From Flagellimonas marinaquae (GTDB lineage: Bacteria; Bacteroidota; Bacteroidia; Flavobacteriales; Flavobacteriaceae): a stretch of 64,000 nt of DNA. The stretch is taken from assembly GCF_023716465.1 (NCBI RefSeq), contig NZ_CP092415.1:62001-126000 (forward strand), in the 5' to 3' direction. Of this stretch, positions 35,849-44,941 are shown piece after piece (the stretch's first letter is position 1; every line of letters begins with the position of its first letter). Both the position numbers and the translations under genes were made by a program. Under the pieces are notes generated by a model. The model was not told the origin of the DNA, did no database searches, and saw only the letters and a list, made by a program, of their open reading frames with translations.

Positions 35849-37036
35849 CATCCAAAAAACATTTTGATGCCCCAGTTCCTCCCCGGGGTGGGCATCCAAT
35901 AGTATCCCATAGGCCGGACCTGCAAATACATCAGGGGTATAACCTACCAAAGAAATGAGACCTACTGCCGTGCCCGTCAAGGTCAAGGGAATTTTACCAA
36001 CATGCATTACACCAAAATATAATGCACGAGTGGCATAAACTCCAGCTGCAATTACCACTACGGACATAAAGAACAAAACTGTTGTGGTCGGTGCAATAAT
36101 GCCACTTGCGAAAATCAATCCCCCGATCAGCGTTAGACCAAAACTTATAACCAAAAGCCATGTGATCTTTAGCCTATCTGCGATCAAGCCAAAAATAATA
36201 CCTGTTGTTGGCCTTAAAAATTGTAGCAAAGTTCCCACTTTTGCGGCATCGACTTGATTGTACAACATGACTTCCTCGGCATATTGTGAGATAATATCCG
36301 TGATTTTATACGCTACATATCCACACAGGATAATGACCATCAACAGCCAAACCGAATGAAGTTTTAAAACTTGTTTCATATGATTCCAAGAAATACGATC
36401 CAAAACCGCCTTTTCATCGATTGCATCGGATTTCATAAAAAACCAAACAAGGACACCAACTAAAATTATAATTACCGAAGAGGTATAAATTACATAGGTA
36501 AATGCCTCTCTTCTATCCTGAAGACCTGCCGTATCCGGTGATTCTGTCAAAAAAAACGAAAAAATGAGCACCCCCAATAAACTGAAGAAAGCTCCCGTGA
36601 GACCCCGTCCCCCGTCCAAGAACCCAAATGCCTTACCTTGAGCGTTACGCCCGCCCCAAATTCTAGCAGCCTTGATCATAGGCGCCCAAAACAAAAAAAT
36701 TGTAGTGAATCCCCACCAACCATATAGCATCTGCAATAACCAAAAAGATGGGTATTGGGCATAAAGGAATCCTCCAGCCGCTGTCATCCATAAAGCAATG
36801 GCTATTAATTTTCGAGGTTGGTACTTATCGGCCAATGGTCCTCCAAAAATATACGAAACCATGGCGACCAAGCCATATACCGAAAAACAAAGGCCCAGTT
36901 GCACATTGTCCAACCCCAAAACATCCAATACCGTAGGCCTAAATACCCGCGGCAAAACAAAGGGAAGGATAAAAATGGCTTCCCCCGAAAGTATCAACAA
37001 TATCAAATAGAACCAACTTGGTTTTGCTTCTTTCAA
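35783..37036 (-). CDS. Major facilitator superfamily transporter
   Basis: The 417-residue protein is almost entirely hydrophobic, with about twelve predicted helices. It has an MFS loop-2/3 motif of the form GGPLADKYQPRKLIAIA (near residue 65), and a second related element GLIADRLKITWLLV in the second half. A long central polar loop (around 195-225) separates the halves. Substrate unknown. The C-terminus overlaps the convergent YdeI-like gene by 66 bp. Confidence 0.85.
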   Translation of the reverse strand: MKEAKPSWFYLILLILSGEAIFILPFVLPRVFRPTVLDVLGLDNVQLGLCFSVYGLVAMVSYIFGGPLADKYQPRKLIAIALWMTAAGGFLYAQYPSFWLLQMLYGWWGFTTIFLFWAPMIKAARIWGGRNAQGKAFGFLDGGRGLTGAFFSLLGVLIFSFFLTESPDTAGLQDRREAFTYVIYTSSVIIILVGVLVWFFMKSDAIDEKAVLDRISWNHMKQVLKLHSVWLLMVIILCGYVAYKITDIISQYAEEVMLYNQVDAAKVGTLLQFLRPTTGIIFGLIADRLKITWLLVISFGLTLIGGLIFASGIIAPTTTVLFFMSVVVIAAGVYATRALYFGVMHVGKIPLTLTGTAVGLISLVGYTPDVFAGPAYGILLDAHPGEELGHQNVFWMLSAFAFVGGVAAFIYRKKYGR

Positions 37037-37260
37037 AAAAATTGATTTTGTTAAAAGTCAGCAAAAAACAGGAGAAACCCAAAAATCATTTCAAGCAACG
37101 GGCACCTTTTAAAAGTAGGTGGAACAAAAATTCTGTTAACATCCCTTTAAGAAATCCGGGGAGGGTTTTTGGTATCTTTAGGCGACCAAAAAATAACCTT
37201 CCAAGTTTAGGAGCGGTTGCAATATGGTCTTAACTAAACTCAAAACATCAGACAACACCA
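37037..37260. other. Divergent intergenic region, MFS / sortilin-like gene
   Basis: A 224-bp spacer with a TATCTTTAG box at 37173-37181 that resembles a -7 element for the plus-strand gene. No gene or repeat was recognised. Confidence 0.35.
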
Positions 37261-40200
37261 ATGAAAAAGTTTATTGCATTTTTTGCATTTCTACTTACCG
37301 TAGGTCTTACGGCACAAGAATTTAACATGGACCTAGTTCAGGACATGAAACCAAGAAATATTGGTCCAGCAGGAATGAGCGGACGTGTAACAGCGATTGA
37401 TGTGGTCCACGACGATCCAGAAGTGATGTACGTAGGAACCGCCTCCGGGGGATTGTGGAAATCCACTTCTGGGGGAATCAAATGGGAACCCATTTTTGAT
37501 GACCAGGTAACCGCCTCCATAGGTGCAGTTGCCATACAACAATCCAATCCATCCGTAATCTGGGTGGGAACCGGAGAAGGTAACCCACGTAACAGCTTAA
37601 ATGGCGGATATGGCATTTATAAATCCCTTGATGGTGGAAAATCGTGGAAATCGATGGGATTGGAAAAAACAAGACATATACATCGAGTAATTATAGATCC
37701 CACCGATCCCAATGTGGTTTATGTGGGCGCCATTGGCTCACCTTGGGGCGAACATCCGGAACGCGGAGTTTTTAAAACAACGGATGGCGGAAAAACTTGG
37801 AACAAGATTTTGTTCGTTAACAACAAGACCGGGGTCGCAGATATGGTAATGGACCCCACCAATCCAAATAAGATTATAGCAGCCATGTGGGAGCACAAAA
37901 GAGAACCTTGGTTCTTTAACTCCGGAGGCGAAGGAAGCGGGCTACATATCACACACGATGGTGGTGAAACTTGGAAAAAAATAACTTCGGAAGATGGATT
38001 GCCCAAAGGAAATTTGGGAAGAATAGGCGTAGCTATCGCCAGAAACAAGCCCAATATTGTCTATGCTTTGGTAGAGGCCAAAAAAAATGCATTGTACAAA
38101 TCTACGGATGGAGGTTTTACATGGGCCAAGATCAACGATAAGAGCGATATCGGTAACCGTCCTTTCTATTATTCAGAAATTTATGTAGACCCTCAAAACG
38201 AAAACAGGGTATATTCGGTTTTTACTTATGTGAACGTTTCGGAAGATGGAGGCAAAAATTTTAAACAGTTAATGCCCGCCTATGGCGCAAACAATGGAAT
38301 ACACCCCGATCACCATGCCTGGTGGATCCACCCAGAAAATGGCCAATTCATGTTGGATGGCAACGATGGCGGATTGAATATCACAAAAAATGGAGGCGAA
38401 TCTTGGCGATTTATTGGTAATTTACCTGTTGCACAATTCTATCATATTAGTACGGACAACGAATACCCCTACAATGTATACGGGGGAATGCAGGACAACG
38501 GTTCTTGGAGAGGACCTGCCTATGTTTGGAAATCCCAGGGCATAAGAAACAGCTACTGGCAAGAAATTGCTTTTGGCGATGGATTTGATGTAGTTCCGGA
38601 CAAGGACAACAGCCAGTTCGGTTATGCCATGAGCCAACAAGGCAATGTAAGGCGTTATGACTGGAAAACGGGCAACAGCTACATTGTTCGCCCGACCTCA
38701 CCGGATGCCGATACCATGCTCCGATTTAATTGGAACGCAGCTATTGGTCAAGACCCTTTTGATAACGGTACCGTTTACTTTGGAAGTCAGTTTGTTCACA
38801 AATCCTCGGATAAGGGGTTGACCTGGGAAGTAATTTCGCCCGATCTGACCACTAATGACAAAGAAAAACAAAAACAAAGTGAAAGTGGTGGTCTGACCAT
38901 GGATGCTACCGGTGCGGAAAATCATTGTACCATTCTTGTGATAGAACCATCTCCAGTGGAACGTAACATGTTATGGGTGGGTACGGACGATGGACGTGTA
39001 CATTACACACTAAACGGAGGCGAAACTTGGACCGAGGTAACCAAAAATATCAAGGGGCTGCCCACAGGAAGTTGGATTCCGCAGATAAAGGCATCGCACA
39101 ACAATAAAGGAGAGGCATTATTAGTGGCCAACGATTATAGAAGATTCAACTATACACCTTATGCATATAGAACCACGGATTATGGTAAAACGTGGACGCG
39201 CATAGTCGACGAAAAAGATGTGGAAAGCTATGCTTTGTCCATAATCGAAGACCCAAAAAATCCAAACCTGATGTTTCTTGGAACAGATGATGGGCTTTAC
39301 ATCTCATTGAATGCCGGAAACAGCTGGAAAAAATGGAACAAAGGTTTCCCAACCGTTTCCACCAAAGATTTGGCCATACACCCAAGAGAACAAGATTTGG
39401 TCATCGGAACCTTTGGTAGGGCCGCATGGGTCTTGGACGATATTCGGCCTTTAAGAGAAATTGCAGGAAATACCACAATTCTTCAAAAAGAAATAGAACT
39501 GTTCGAAAGCCCCGATGCCTATTTGGCCGCTTACCAACAGCCAACAGGGAGCCGTTTTGGAGCCGATGCCCTCTATAATGCAGAAAACCGAAGGTCGGGC
39601 GCCATGATCACCTATTATTTGAAAGAGGGAAGTAAAATGGCCAAACAGAAGGATAAAAAAGACGAAGACACCGATGAGGAAGATAAAAAAGAGGAGAGCA
39701 AAGGTCAAAAGACCAAAGACTCCATTTTCTTCGAATTTTATGACGGAGACCGACTTATCCGTACCCTTAAATACAAAACACCGGAAAAAGCTGGTTTCCA
39801 CAGGGTTTACTGGAATTTGGACGAAAAGGGACCGGACAGACCCTCTAGAACCATCAGAAAAAATACCCGAGAGCGTGGAGGGGTCGATGTAAAGCCCGGC
39901 ACATACAAAGTAAAAGTTATCTATGGCGATGCCACCGATTCGACCTCGATAACCGTTAAGACCGATCCTAGATTGGACGTTAATATGGCTTCCGTAAACG
40001 AAGTTTATGAAACAGGAAAAAAACTTGAAGGTTTTTCCCAAACCGCAGCGGACGCAGTAAAACAGTTGGTAGAAAGCAAAGATTTGGCCAATTCGTTCAA
40101 AAAAGAGCTAAAGGAATTGGACAAGGATAAGTTCAAAGAACAGATCAAAGCTTCCGAAGAAATAGTTAAGCAAATAGATTCCATCGTCGCCCTGTATTTA

Positions 40201-40470
40201 GGAAAGGACGACAAACGCCAAGGTATTGTTCGGAATCCCGAGCCAACCGTAATGTCAAGAATTGGAAATGCCTCCTATTATGTGGGCACAAGAAAAACCG
40301 GAATTACTTCGACCGAAAAAAGGTTGATAGAGTTCGCAGAACAAGAACTAAAAACGGCATTGGACAAGACCAATACATTCTTTAATGACCCATGGAAATC
40401 TTATAGATCATCCATTGAATCATTGGACCTTTCCCCTTTTAAAGAAACCAAAAACTTTAACCTTAATTAA
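37261..40470 (+). CDS. Large sortilin/VPS10-like BNR-repeat exported protein
   Basis: The 1069-residue protein has a signal peptide (MKKFIAFFAFLLTVGLTAQ). About residues 25-770 form a ten-bladed-type propeller region with many Asp-box/BNR motifs (KSTSGGIKWEPI, KSLDGGKSWKSM, KTTDGGKTWNKI, THDGGETWKKI, KSTDGGFTWAKI, SLNAGNSWKKW). A Lys/Asp/Glu-rich linker follows at about 795-825, then an Ig-like stretch and a helical C-terminus. No clear type IX sorting domain was seen. Such proteins are abundant in Flavobacteriia, and their ligands are unknown. Confidence 0.85.
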   Translation: MKKFIAFFAFLLTVGLTAQEFNMDLVQDMKPRNIGPAGMSGRVTAIDVVHDDPEVMYVGTASGGLWKSTSGGIKWEPIFDDQVTASIGAVAIQQSNPSVIWVGTGEGNPRNSLNGGYGIYKSLDGGKSWKSMGLEKTRHIHRVIIDPTDPNVVYVGAIGSPWGEHPERGVFKTTDGGKTWNKILFVNNKTGVADMVMDPTNPNKIIAAMWEHKREPWFFNSGGEGSGLHITHDGGETWKKITSEDGLPKGNLGRIGVAIARNKPNIVYALVEAKKNALYKSTDGGFTWAKINDKSDIGNRPFYYSEIYVDPQNENRVYSVFTYVNVSEDGGKNFKQLMPAYGANNGIHPDHHAWWIHPENGQFMLDGNDGGLNITKNGGESWRFIGNLPVAQFYHISTDNEYPYNVYGGMQDNGSWRGPAYVWKSQGIRNSYWQEIAFGDGFDVVPDKDNSQFGYAMSQQGNVRRYDWKTGNSYIVRPTSPDADTMLRFNWNAAIGQDPFDNGTVYFGSQFVHKSSDKGLTWEVISPDLTTNDKEKQKQSESGGLTMDATGAENHCTILVIEPSPVERNMLWVGTDDGRVHYTLNGGETWTEVTKNIKGLPTGSWIPQIKASHNNKGEALLVANDYRRFNYTPYAYRTTDYGKTWTRIVDEKDVESYALSIIEDPKNPNLMFLGTDDGLYISLNAGNSWKKWNKGFPTVSTKDLAIHPREQDLVIGTFGRAAWVLDDIRPLREIAGNTTILQKEIELFESPDAYLAAYQQPTGSRFGADALYNAENRRSGAMITYYLKEGSKMAKQKDKKDEDTDEEDKKEESKGQKTKDSIFFEFYDGDRLIRTLKYKTPEKAGFHRVYWNLDEKGPDRPSRTIRKNTRERGGVDVKPGTYKVKVIYGDATDSTSITVKTDPRLDVNMASVNEVYETGKKLEGFSQTAADAVKQLVESKDLANSFKKELKELDKDKFKEQIKASEEIVKQIDSIVALYLGKDDKRQGIVRNPEPTVMSRIGNASYYVGTRKTGITSTEKRLIEFAEQELKTALDKTNTFFNDPWKSYRSSIESLDLSPFKETKNFNLN

Positions 40471-40481
40471 AAATTGATGTT

Positions 40482-40565
40482 TTCAAAATACCGTTGTCAA
40501 GCTTAGACAAAATCTGGGTTCGCTATTGAACTCATTTAAAAAGCATTCGACAATGGTATTTTGAA
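40482..40565. repeat. Imperfect 17-bp inverted repeat spanning 84 bp
   Basis: The left arm TTCAAAATACCGTTGTC (40482-40498) and the inverse of the right arm (40549-40565), TTCAAAATACCATTGTC, match at 16 of 17 positions, with a 50-bp interior. It fills most of the spacer between the sortilin-like and DUF2490 genes. It may be a small non-autonomous element with terminal repeats, or a long-loop hairpin. Confidence 0.6.
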
Positions 40566-40588
40566 TATAGTAACTAAACAAAGAATAA

Positions 40589-41281
40589 ATGATCAGAAAA
40601 TTAGCAGCCCTATTTTTTATACTTATATCGGGATATGTAAACGCGCAACAACCTGGCGAGGACGAAACCGGTTCTTGGTTCATGTACTTTGGCACCAATA
40701 AAATCTCTGAACGCTTTAGCATCCATTCCGAAGCACAGTTCAGGTTTTATGAAACCACCAGTAACTTTAATCAAATGTTGCTTAGAACAGGACTTAATTA
40801 TCACATTGACCCCAATGCCATTGCAACCGCAGGTTATGCTTTTATAGATACGGACAACTCCTTTTTCGAATTTGAAGGGGAGATCAACTCCAAGGAACAT
40901 CGAATCTTTGAGCAATTTATTCTTAAAAACAAAGTTTGGGAGTTCTTGTTCGAACACCGGTACCGATTAGAGCAGCGCTTTTTGGATTTTGGCGACTATA
41001 CCGAAACCCAACATCGCGCGCGATATCGCATTCAGATGACATTGCCACTGACCAATACCTTCTTTCTGAATTTTTATGATGAACTATTTATCAATCTGCA
41101 GGACGATCTCTTTGGGCAAAATCGATTATATGGAGCGCTAGGGGTAAATGTTACGGAAAACAGTAGCATCCAAATAGGGTATTTAAGAAACCAGTTCCAA
41201 AATGCCGTTTACGATCGGTTACAGTTCGCAGTTTTTTATAATCCAGATCTTAGAGGTCTGTTCAAAAAAAAGAAGCCATAA
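40589..41281 (+). CDS. DUF2490 outer-membrane barrel-like protein
   Basis: The 230-residue protein has a signal peptide (MIRKLAALFFILISGYVNAQ). Alternating aromatic beta-strand patterns run throughout (SWFMYFGTNKISERFSIHSEAQFRFYE, RIFEQFILKNKVWEFLFEHRYRLEQRF) and fit DUF2490. Family members are predicted small outer-membrane beta-barrels of unknown function. The C-terminus ends in a basic KKKKP. Confidence 0.8.
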   Translation: MIRKLAALFFILISGYVNAQQPGEDETGSWFMYFGTNKISERFSIHSEAQFRFYETTSNFNQMLLRTGLNYHIDPNAIATAGYAFIDTDNSFFEFEGEINSKEHRIFEQFILKNKVWEFLFEHRYRLEQRFLDFGDYTETQHRARYRIQMTLPLTNTFFLNFYDELFINLQDDLFGQNRLYGALGVNVTENSSIQIGYLRNQFQNAVYDRLQFAVFYNPDLRGLFKKKKP

Positions 41282-41358
41282 AAATTCGATTGCTAAATGT
41301 TTGACAACAGTACTTTTAATGCCTAAATTAAAGGCTAACCTAAAAAACGATTGTTTTA

Positions 41359-41946
41359 ATGAAAAAAGTACAAATAACTGTCTTAACATTAGTATTTATA
41401 GCTGCTTTTAGCTGTAAACAAGCAAAAAAAGAGGCCACAGAAACATCAGTGGAGGTAGAAGAGACCATTGATCAGGTAGTTGAAACCCTAGATCCCGAAG
41501 TAATCACCTTTACCATGGAACCCAAGAGTGATAGCAATGTAAATGGCGAAGTTGTTTTTACAGAAAACAGTAATGAGGTAATTATGAGGGCCACCTTTAC
41601 TGGATTAAATGAAGGTGAACATGCCATACACTTGCACGAAAAGGCAGATTGCTCCTCGCCTGACGGCAAATCCACCGGAGGACACTGGAACCCAACTTTT
41701 CAACCACATGGAGAATGGGGTTCCGAAGAGGGGTACCACAAAGGAGATATCGGTAATTTTACAGCCAACGCCGACGGTACAGCCACAATGGAGTTTTCTA
41801 CAGATGAATGGTGTATTGGCTGTGATGACGATACTAAAAATATTTTGGGAAAGGCTGTTATAGTGCACCAAGGTGCTGATGACCTTACCTCTCAACCATC
41901 AGGTGCCGCAGGTGCCAGAATTGCTTGTACAGGCATCATCCAGTAA
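41359..41946 (+). CDS. sodC: Cu/Zn superoxide dismutase lipoprotein
   Basis: The 195-residue protein has a lipoprotein signal with lipobox AFSC (Cys near residue 19) and an acidic linker, followed by the SodC domain. All metal ligands are visible: IHLHE (two Cu His), GGHWNP (bridging His), QPHG and GYHKGDIGN (Zn His and Asp), and VIVHQGADD (Cu His). The disulphide cysteines are in KADCSSP and RIACTGI. It detoxifies superoxide in the periplasm. The leader is strikingly like that of the next gene's product. Confidence 0.94.
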   Translation: MKKVQITVLTLVFIAAFSCKQAKKEATETSVEVEETIDQVVETLDPEVITFTMEPKSDSNVNGEVVFTENSNEVIMRATFTGLNEGEHAIHLHEKADCSSPDGKSTGGHWNPTFQPHGEWGSEEGYHKGDIGNFTANADGTATMEFSTDEWCIGCDDDTKNILGKAVIVHQGADDLTSQPSGAAGARIACTGIIQ

Positions 41947-41968
41947 GTTCTATAAAACGTTAAAAAAC

Positions 41969-41996
41969 AAAAAGCTGTCCAATGGGCAGCTTTTTT
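41969..41996 (+). terminator. Intrinsic terminator after sodC
   Basis: AAAAAGCTGTCC pairs with GGGCAGCTTTTT (one G-U pair) around an AAT loop and ends in T6. Confidence 0.85.
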
Positions 41997-42049
41997 ATTG
42001 ACAGCCCCTTTAATAATCCATAACTTAGTAGAAAATTAAAACTTCCAAA

Positions 42050-42682
42050 ATGAAAAAAATACAGATTGCAGCATTGAGCATTCTTTTCATTACCGCATTT
42101 AGCTGTAAGCAAAACAAAAAAGAGGAAAAACCCGAAGAGCAAACTGAAGAAATGGCATCGGCCTACAGTATTGTGCAGGATTCCACCAGTGTAAATTTCA
42201 CCGCTTACAAAACTACCGACAAAGTTCCTGTTGGAGGAACATTCAAAGAGGTAGAATTAAAGTATTCAGCTGGCGAAACACCAATGGAAACCTTGAACGG
42301 ACTTGAGTTTTCCATCCCGGTAAGCAGTCTTTTCACCAATGACCCAACGGAAGTTCGAGACCCAAAAATCATCGAATTCTTTTTTGAAAAAATGGCAGAG
42401 ACCCAAACTATTACCGGAACCTTTATGTTTTCCGAAGATAAAAGTTGCTCGGTTAAACTTAGCATGAACGGAGTTACTACCGATTTGCCCATGGAATACG
42501 AAATTATGGACGATAACCAGGTGAATTTTTCCGGAGTAATGGACCTAAAGCAATGGGATGCCCTTAATGCCCTGGCCTCTTTGCACGAAGCATGCGAAAT
42601 TTTGCACACTGGCCCGGATGGTGTAAGTAAAACTTGGGAGGAGGTTGCCATCAATGCATCGGTATTGTTGGAGCAAAAATAG
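42050..42682 (+). CDS. YceI-family lipocalin-like lipoprotein
   Basis: The 210-residue protein has a lipoprotein signal with lipobox AFSC (Cys near 19) and a Glu/Lys-rich linker. A YceI domain follows (about 45-205: AYSIVQDSTSVNFTAYKTTD, GLEFSIPVSSLFTNDPTEVRD, FFEKMAETQTITGTFMF). YceI proteins form a beta-barrel that binds polyisoprenoid or other lipids and are often stress-induced. Its first 28 residues closely parallel those of the adjacent SodC. Confidence 0.85.
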   Translation: MKKIQIAALSILFITAFSCKQNKKEEKPEEQTEEMASAYSIVQDSTSVNFTAYKTTDKVPVGGTFKEVELKYSAGETPMETLNGLEFSIPVSSLFTNDPTEVRDPKIIEFFFEKMAETQTITGTFMFSEDKSCSVKLSMNGVTTDLPMEYEIMDDNQVNFSGVMDLKQWDALNALASLHEACEILHTGPDGVSKTWEEVAINASVLLEQK

Positions 42683-42707
42683 AAGTCTTCCGAGACTAAA
42701 AAATAAT

Positions 42708-42737
42708 AAAAGAGCTGCATGTTGCAGCTCTTTTTTT
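42708..42737 (+). terminator. Intrinsic terminator after the YceI gene
   Basis: AAAAGAGCTGCA and TGCAGCTCTTTT form a 12-bp stem with a 3-nt loop followed by more T. Confidence 0.9.
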
Positions 42738-42755
42738 ATATATTTAGCCACTTCA

Positions 42756-43283
42756 ATGAACTTGGACAACCTCATACAACAATTTCAAAAAAAGGATAGC
42801 GCTGCCTTTGAAACCTTGTACCATATGTATGCGGAAAACATATGTGGTGTTATTAATGTAATCTTGAAGGATGCGGAACGCTCCCAAGAAATCTGTCAGG
42901 ATGTTTTTGTGAAGGTCTGGGAAAAATCAGATCAGTACGATGCTTCGAAAGGTCGATTTTTCACCTGGTTACTGAATATCGCAAGGAATGCCGCCATCGA
43001 CGAAGTGCGTTCAAAAAGCCATAAAAACCAAAAAAAGAACCTTGCTGTTGATTCTCTCGTAGGTATTTTTGAAAACAGTGAGGATCTGAACAGTAAAATG
43101 GATACTATCGGACTTCAGTCTCTCCTAAAAGGATTGAAGGAAAAATGTATTTTGTTGATAGATATGCTTTACTTTAAGGGATACACCCAAAAAGAAGCCG
43201 CCAAAGAGCTGAATACGCCAATTGGCACTATAAAGACACGAATAAGAAGCTGTATTTCGAGCATTAGAAAAAATATGGCATAA
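42756..43283 (+). CDS. Sigma-70 family (ECF) RNA polymerase sigma factor
   Basis: The ATG at 42756 (MNLDNLIQQFQKKDSAAFETLYHMYAEN) gives 175 residues; the open frame extends upstream through the terminator but is not coding there. Region 2 carries QEICQDVFVKVWEKSDQYD and FFTWLLNIARNAAIDEVRS; region 4 carries MLYFKGYTQKEAAKELNTPIGTIKTRIRS. It is followed after 2 bp by a RskA-like anti-sigma gene, so the two are almost certainly translationally coupled. Confidence 0.92.
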   Translation: MNLDNLIQQFQKKDSAAFETLYHMYAENICGVINVILKDAERSQEICQDVFVKVWEKSDQYDASKGRFFTWLLNIARNAAIDEVRSKSHKNQKKNLAVDSLVGIFENSEDLNSKMDTIGLQSLLKGLKEKCILLIDMLYFKGYTQKEAAKELNTPIGTIKTRIRSCISSIRKNMA

Positions 43284-43285
43284 GC

Positions 43286-44083
43286 ATGGATGTGAAAGCT
43301 TACATAGCATCTGGAATTTTGGAACTCTACGTAGCTGGGGCCCTGTCACCTGAAGAAATTCTTGAGGTGCAGCACTATGCGCTTCAGTACCCCCAAATAC
43401 AAAAGGAAATCGAGGCAATCGAAAATGCTGTTCTACAGCTAACGGAAGCCGCTTCGCCCAAAATGCCGGAAAACGGTTTTGCCAAGATAAAGGAAGAAAT
43501 AGACGATGTTATTCCGTTTACTCCAGAAGCTTCCAAAAGTAGTGGAACTACTTGGGGCAGCTACTTGGGCTGGGCAGCATCGGTATTATTGGCCGTAGGG
43601 CTGTTCTGGTTGTACACGGAAAACAACAAGCTCAAGAACCAAATTGAGCTTACCAACCAAGAAAAGCAAAGTCTGGAAGATATCTTATCCGATACCCAAG
43701 CGGAAATCACCTCAAAGGAAATGCTGTTGCAAGAAATCAGGGATAAAGATGTTTCCGTAATTGCCCTTGGTGGGCAAACCATCTCTCCTTCCTCCTATGC
43801 GAAAGCTTATTGGAACAAGGAAGAACAGAAAGTTATTATCGATGCCCAAGGGCTTCCCGAACCTCCTGAGGGATTCACCTACCAAGTTTGGTCATTAAAA
43901 TTGGACCCACTTACCCCCACCAGCCTAGGCCTATTGGATGATTTTGCATCGCAGGACAATAAACTCTTTACCTTGGAAAATTCCAACGAATCTGAAGCCT
44001 TTGGCATCACCTTGGAACCTGAGGGCGGAAGCGAGACACCAACGCTGGAGCAATTGTACACCTTGGGTGCGGTTGGTGTCTAA
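43286..44083 (+). CDS. RskA-like membrane anti-sigma factor
   Basis: The 265-residue protein has a short N-terminal cytoplasmic anti-sigma part (YIASGILELYVAGALSPEE). One transmembrane helix (about 92-109, GWAASVLLAVGLFWLY) is followed by a coiled coil (about 112-150). The periplasmic RskA C-terminal domain (about 155-265) includes EPPEGFTYQVWSLKLDPLTP and GITLEPEGGSETPT. It is predicted to sequester the preceding sigma factor at the membrane. The sigma/anti-sigma pair lies immediately downstream of oxidative-stress lipoproteins. Confidence 0.88.
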   Translation: MDVKAYIASGILELYVAGALSPEEILEVQHYALQYPQIQKEIEAIENAVLQLTEAASPKMPENGFAKIKEEIDDVIPFTPEASKSSGTTWGSYLGWAASVLLAVGLFWLYTENNKLKNQIELTNQEKQSLEDILSDTQAEITSKEMLLQEIRDKDVSVIALGGQTISPSSYAKAYWNKEEQKVIIDAQGLPEPPEGFTYQVWSLKLDPLTPTSLGLLDDFASQDNKLFTLENSNESEAFGITLEPEGGSETPTLEQLYTLGAVGV

Positions 44084-44087
44084 ACAT

Positions 44088-44125
44088 AAAAAAGAAGGCA
44101 GCCCAGCATAAACCGAACTGCCTTC
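44088..44125 (-). terminator. Intrinsic terminator of the OmpW-like gene
   Basis: GAAGGCAG (44094-44101) pairs with CTGCCTTC (44118-44125). The uridine-type tail (TTTTTT read on the minus strand, 44093 down to 44088) shows that it serves the minus-strand gene, although it also lies just after the anti-sigma stop. Confidence 0.7.
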
Positions 44126-44158
44126 AAAACTTAGATTACCTAAAAAAACAATCGAATA

Positions 44159-44806
44159 TTAAAGTTTTATACCTACGCCCACTCCAAAAATCCATGGGTT
44201 TATATCCACATCGGCCTCTACCGTGGCACCCAAAGCTGTGGTCGCATTTACGGTTGCCGTAGTGTTCAAGAACAGTTTTTTAACATCGAAGTTCAAAAAC
44301 CATTTATCGTTGAGCATAAAATCGAAACCTCCTTGTAGGGCAAAGCCAACAGCTGTATCGTAATCCACATCATCTGCAATGGGTCCTTCATCAACACCAT
44401 AGAACAAGGTCAAATTTGGACCAGCGCCCAAATACGGAACAAGATTGCCTCCTGTAAAATGGTACTGAGCGGTCAATGTTGGAGGCAACAACCAAACATG
44501 CCCCAGATCAATATCTCCCGCGGCGGTCCCAATGGCTTCCACATCGTGTTTGGCCGTGGCCAAAATCAATTCCAAGGACCAATTATCATCAAAAAAATAA
44601 CTTATGTCAAATTCTGGTACAACAGTGGTCGAAATATCCACATCTCCGCCTATGGCCTCTATATCCGCGCTCTCATCGGGAGTTACCACAATACCTCTTA
44701 ATCTAAACTGCCATTTACTGCTATCATCCACAGGGGCGTCCTGTGCAATTACCAAATTGCCCAATCCCATTAAAGCGACCACAGCTGCTAGTATTCTTTT
44801 TTTCAT
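44159..44806 (-). CDS. OmpW-family outer-membrane protein
   Basis: The 215-residue protein has a signal peptide ending in NLVIAQ. Barrel features of OmpW follow: WQFRLRGIVVTPDESADIEAIGGDVDIS, DISYFFDDNWSLELILATAKHDV, LPPTLTAQYHF, PYLGAGPNLTLFYG and a C-terminal strand ending in FGVGVGIKL. OmpW barrels are eight-stranded with a hydrophobic channel for small compounds. A TAGTTTTG box lies upstream on the same strand. Confidence 0.87.
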   Translation of the reverse strand: MKKRILAAVVALMGLGNLVIAQDAPVDDSSKWQFRLRGIVVTPDESADIEAIGGDVDISTTVVPEFDISYFFDDNWSLELILATAKHDVEAIGTAAGDIDLGHVWLLPPTLTAQYHFTGGNLVPYLGAGPNLTLFYGVDEGPIADDVDYDTAVGFALQGGFDFMLNDKWFLNFDVKKLFLNTTATVNATTALGATVEADVDINPWIFGVGVGIKL

Positions 44807-44831
44807 CGTGTGTTAATTTTAATTGATGAAG

Positions 44832-44839
44832 CAAAACTA
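44832..44839 (-). promoter_or_regulatory. Candidate -7 box of the OmpW-like gene
   Basis: The minus strand reads TAGTTTTG, followed by C, a match to TAnnTTTG, 25 nt before the start codon at 44806. Confidence 0.45.
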
Positions 44840-44941
44840 GTGTGACACTCCCTGCGGGAATATGATGTTTATCATTGAATAAAAAATCCATATACCCTAT
44901 CAAAAAAGAAAAATATGTAACAGAACATCGGCTTTAGAGGG

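Noticed and set aside
37018..37233. 71-codon frame upstream of the sortilin-like gene
   Set aside because: Very basic and random-looking, covers the MFS start and promoter DNA.
42645..42755. N-terminal extension of the second sigma factor
   Set aside because: It overlaps the yceI end and its terminator hairpin; the protein without it starts normally for the family.
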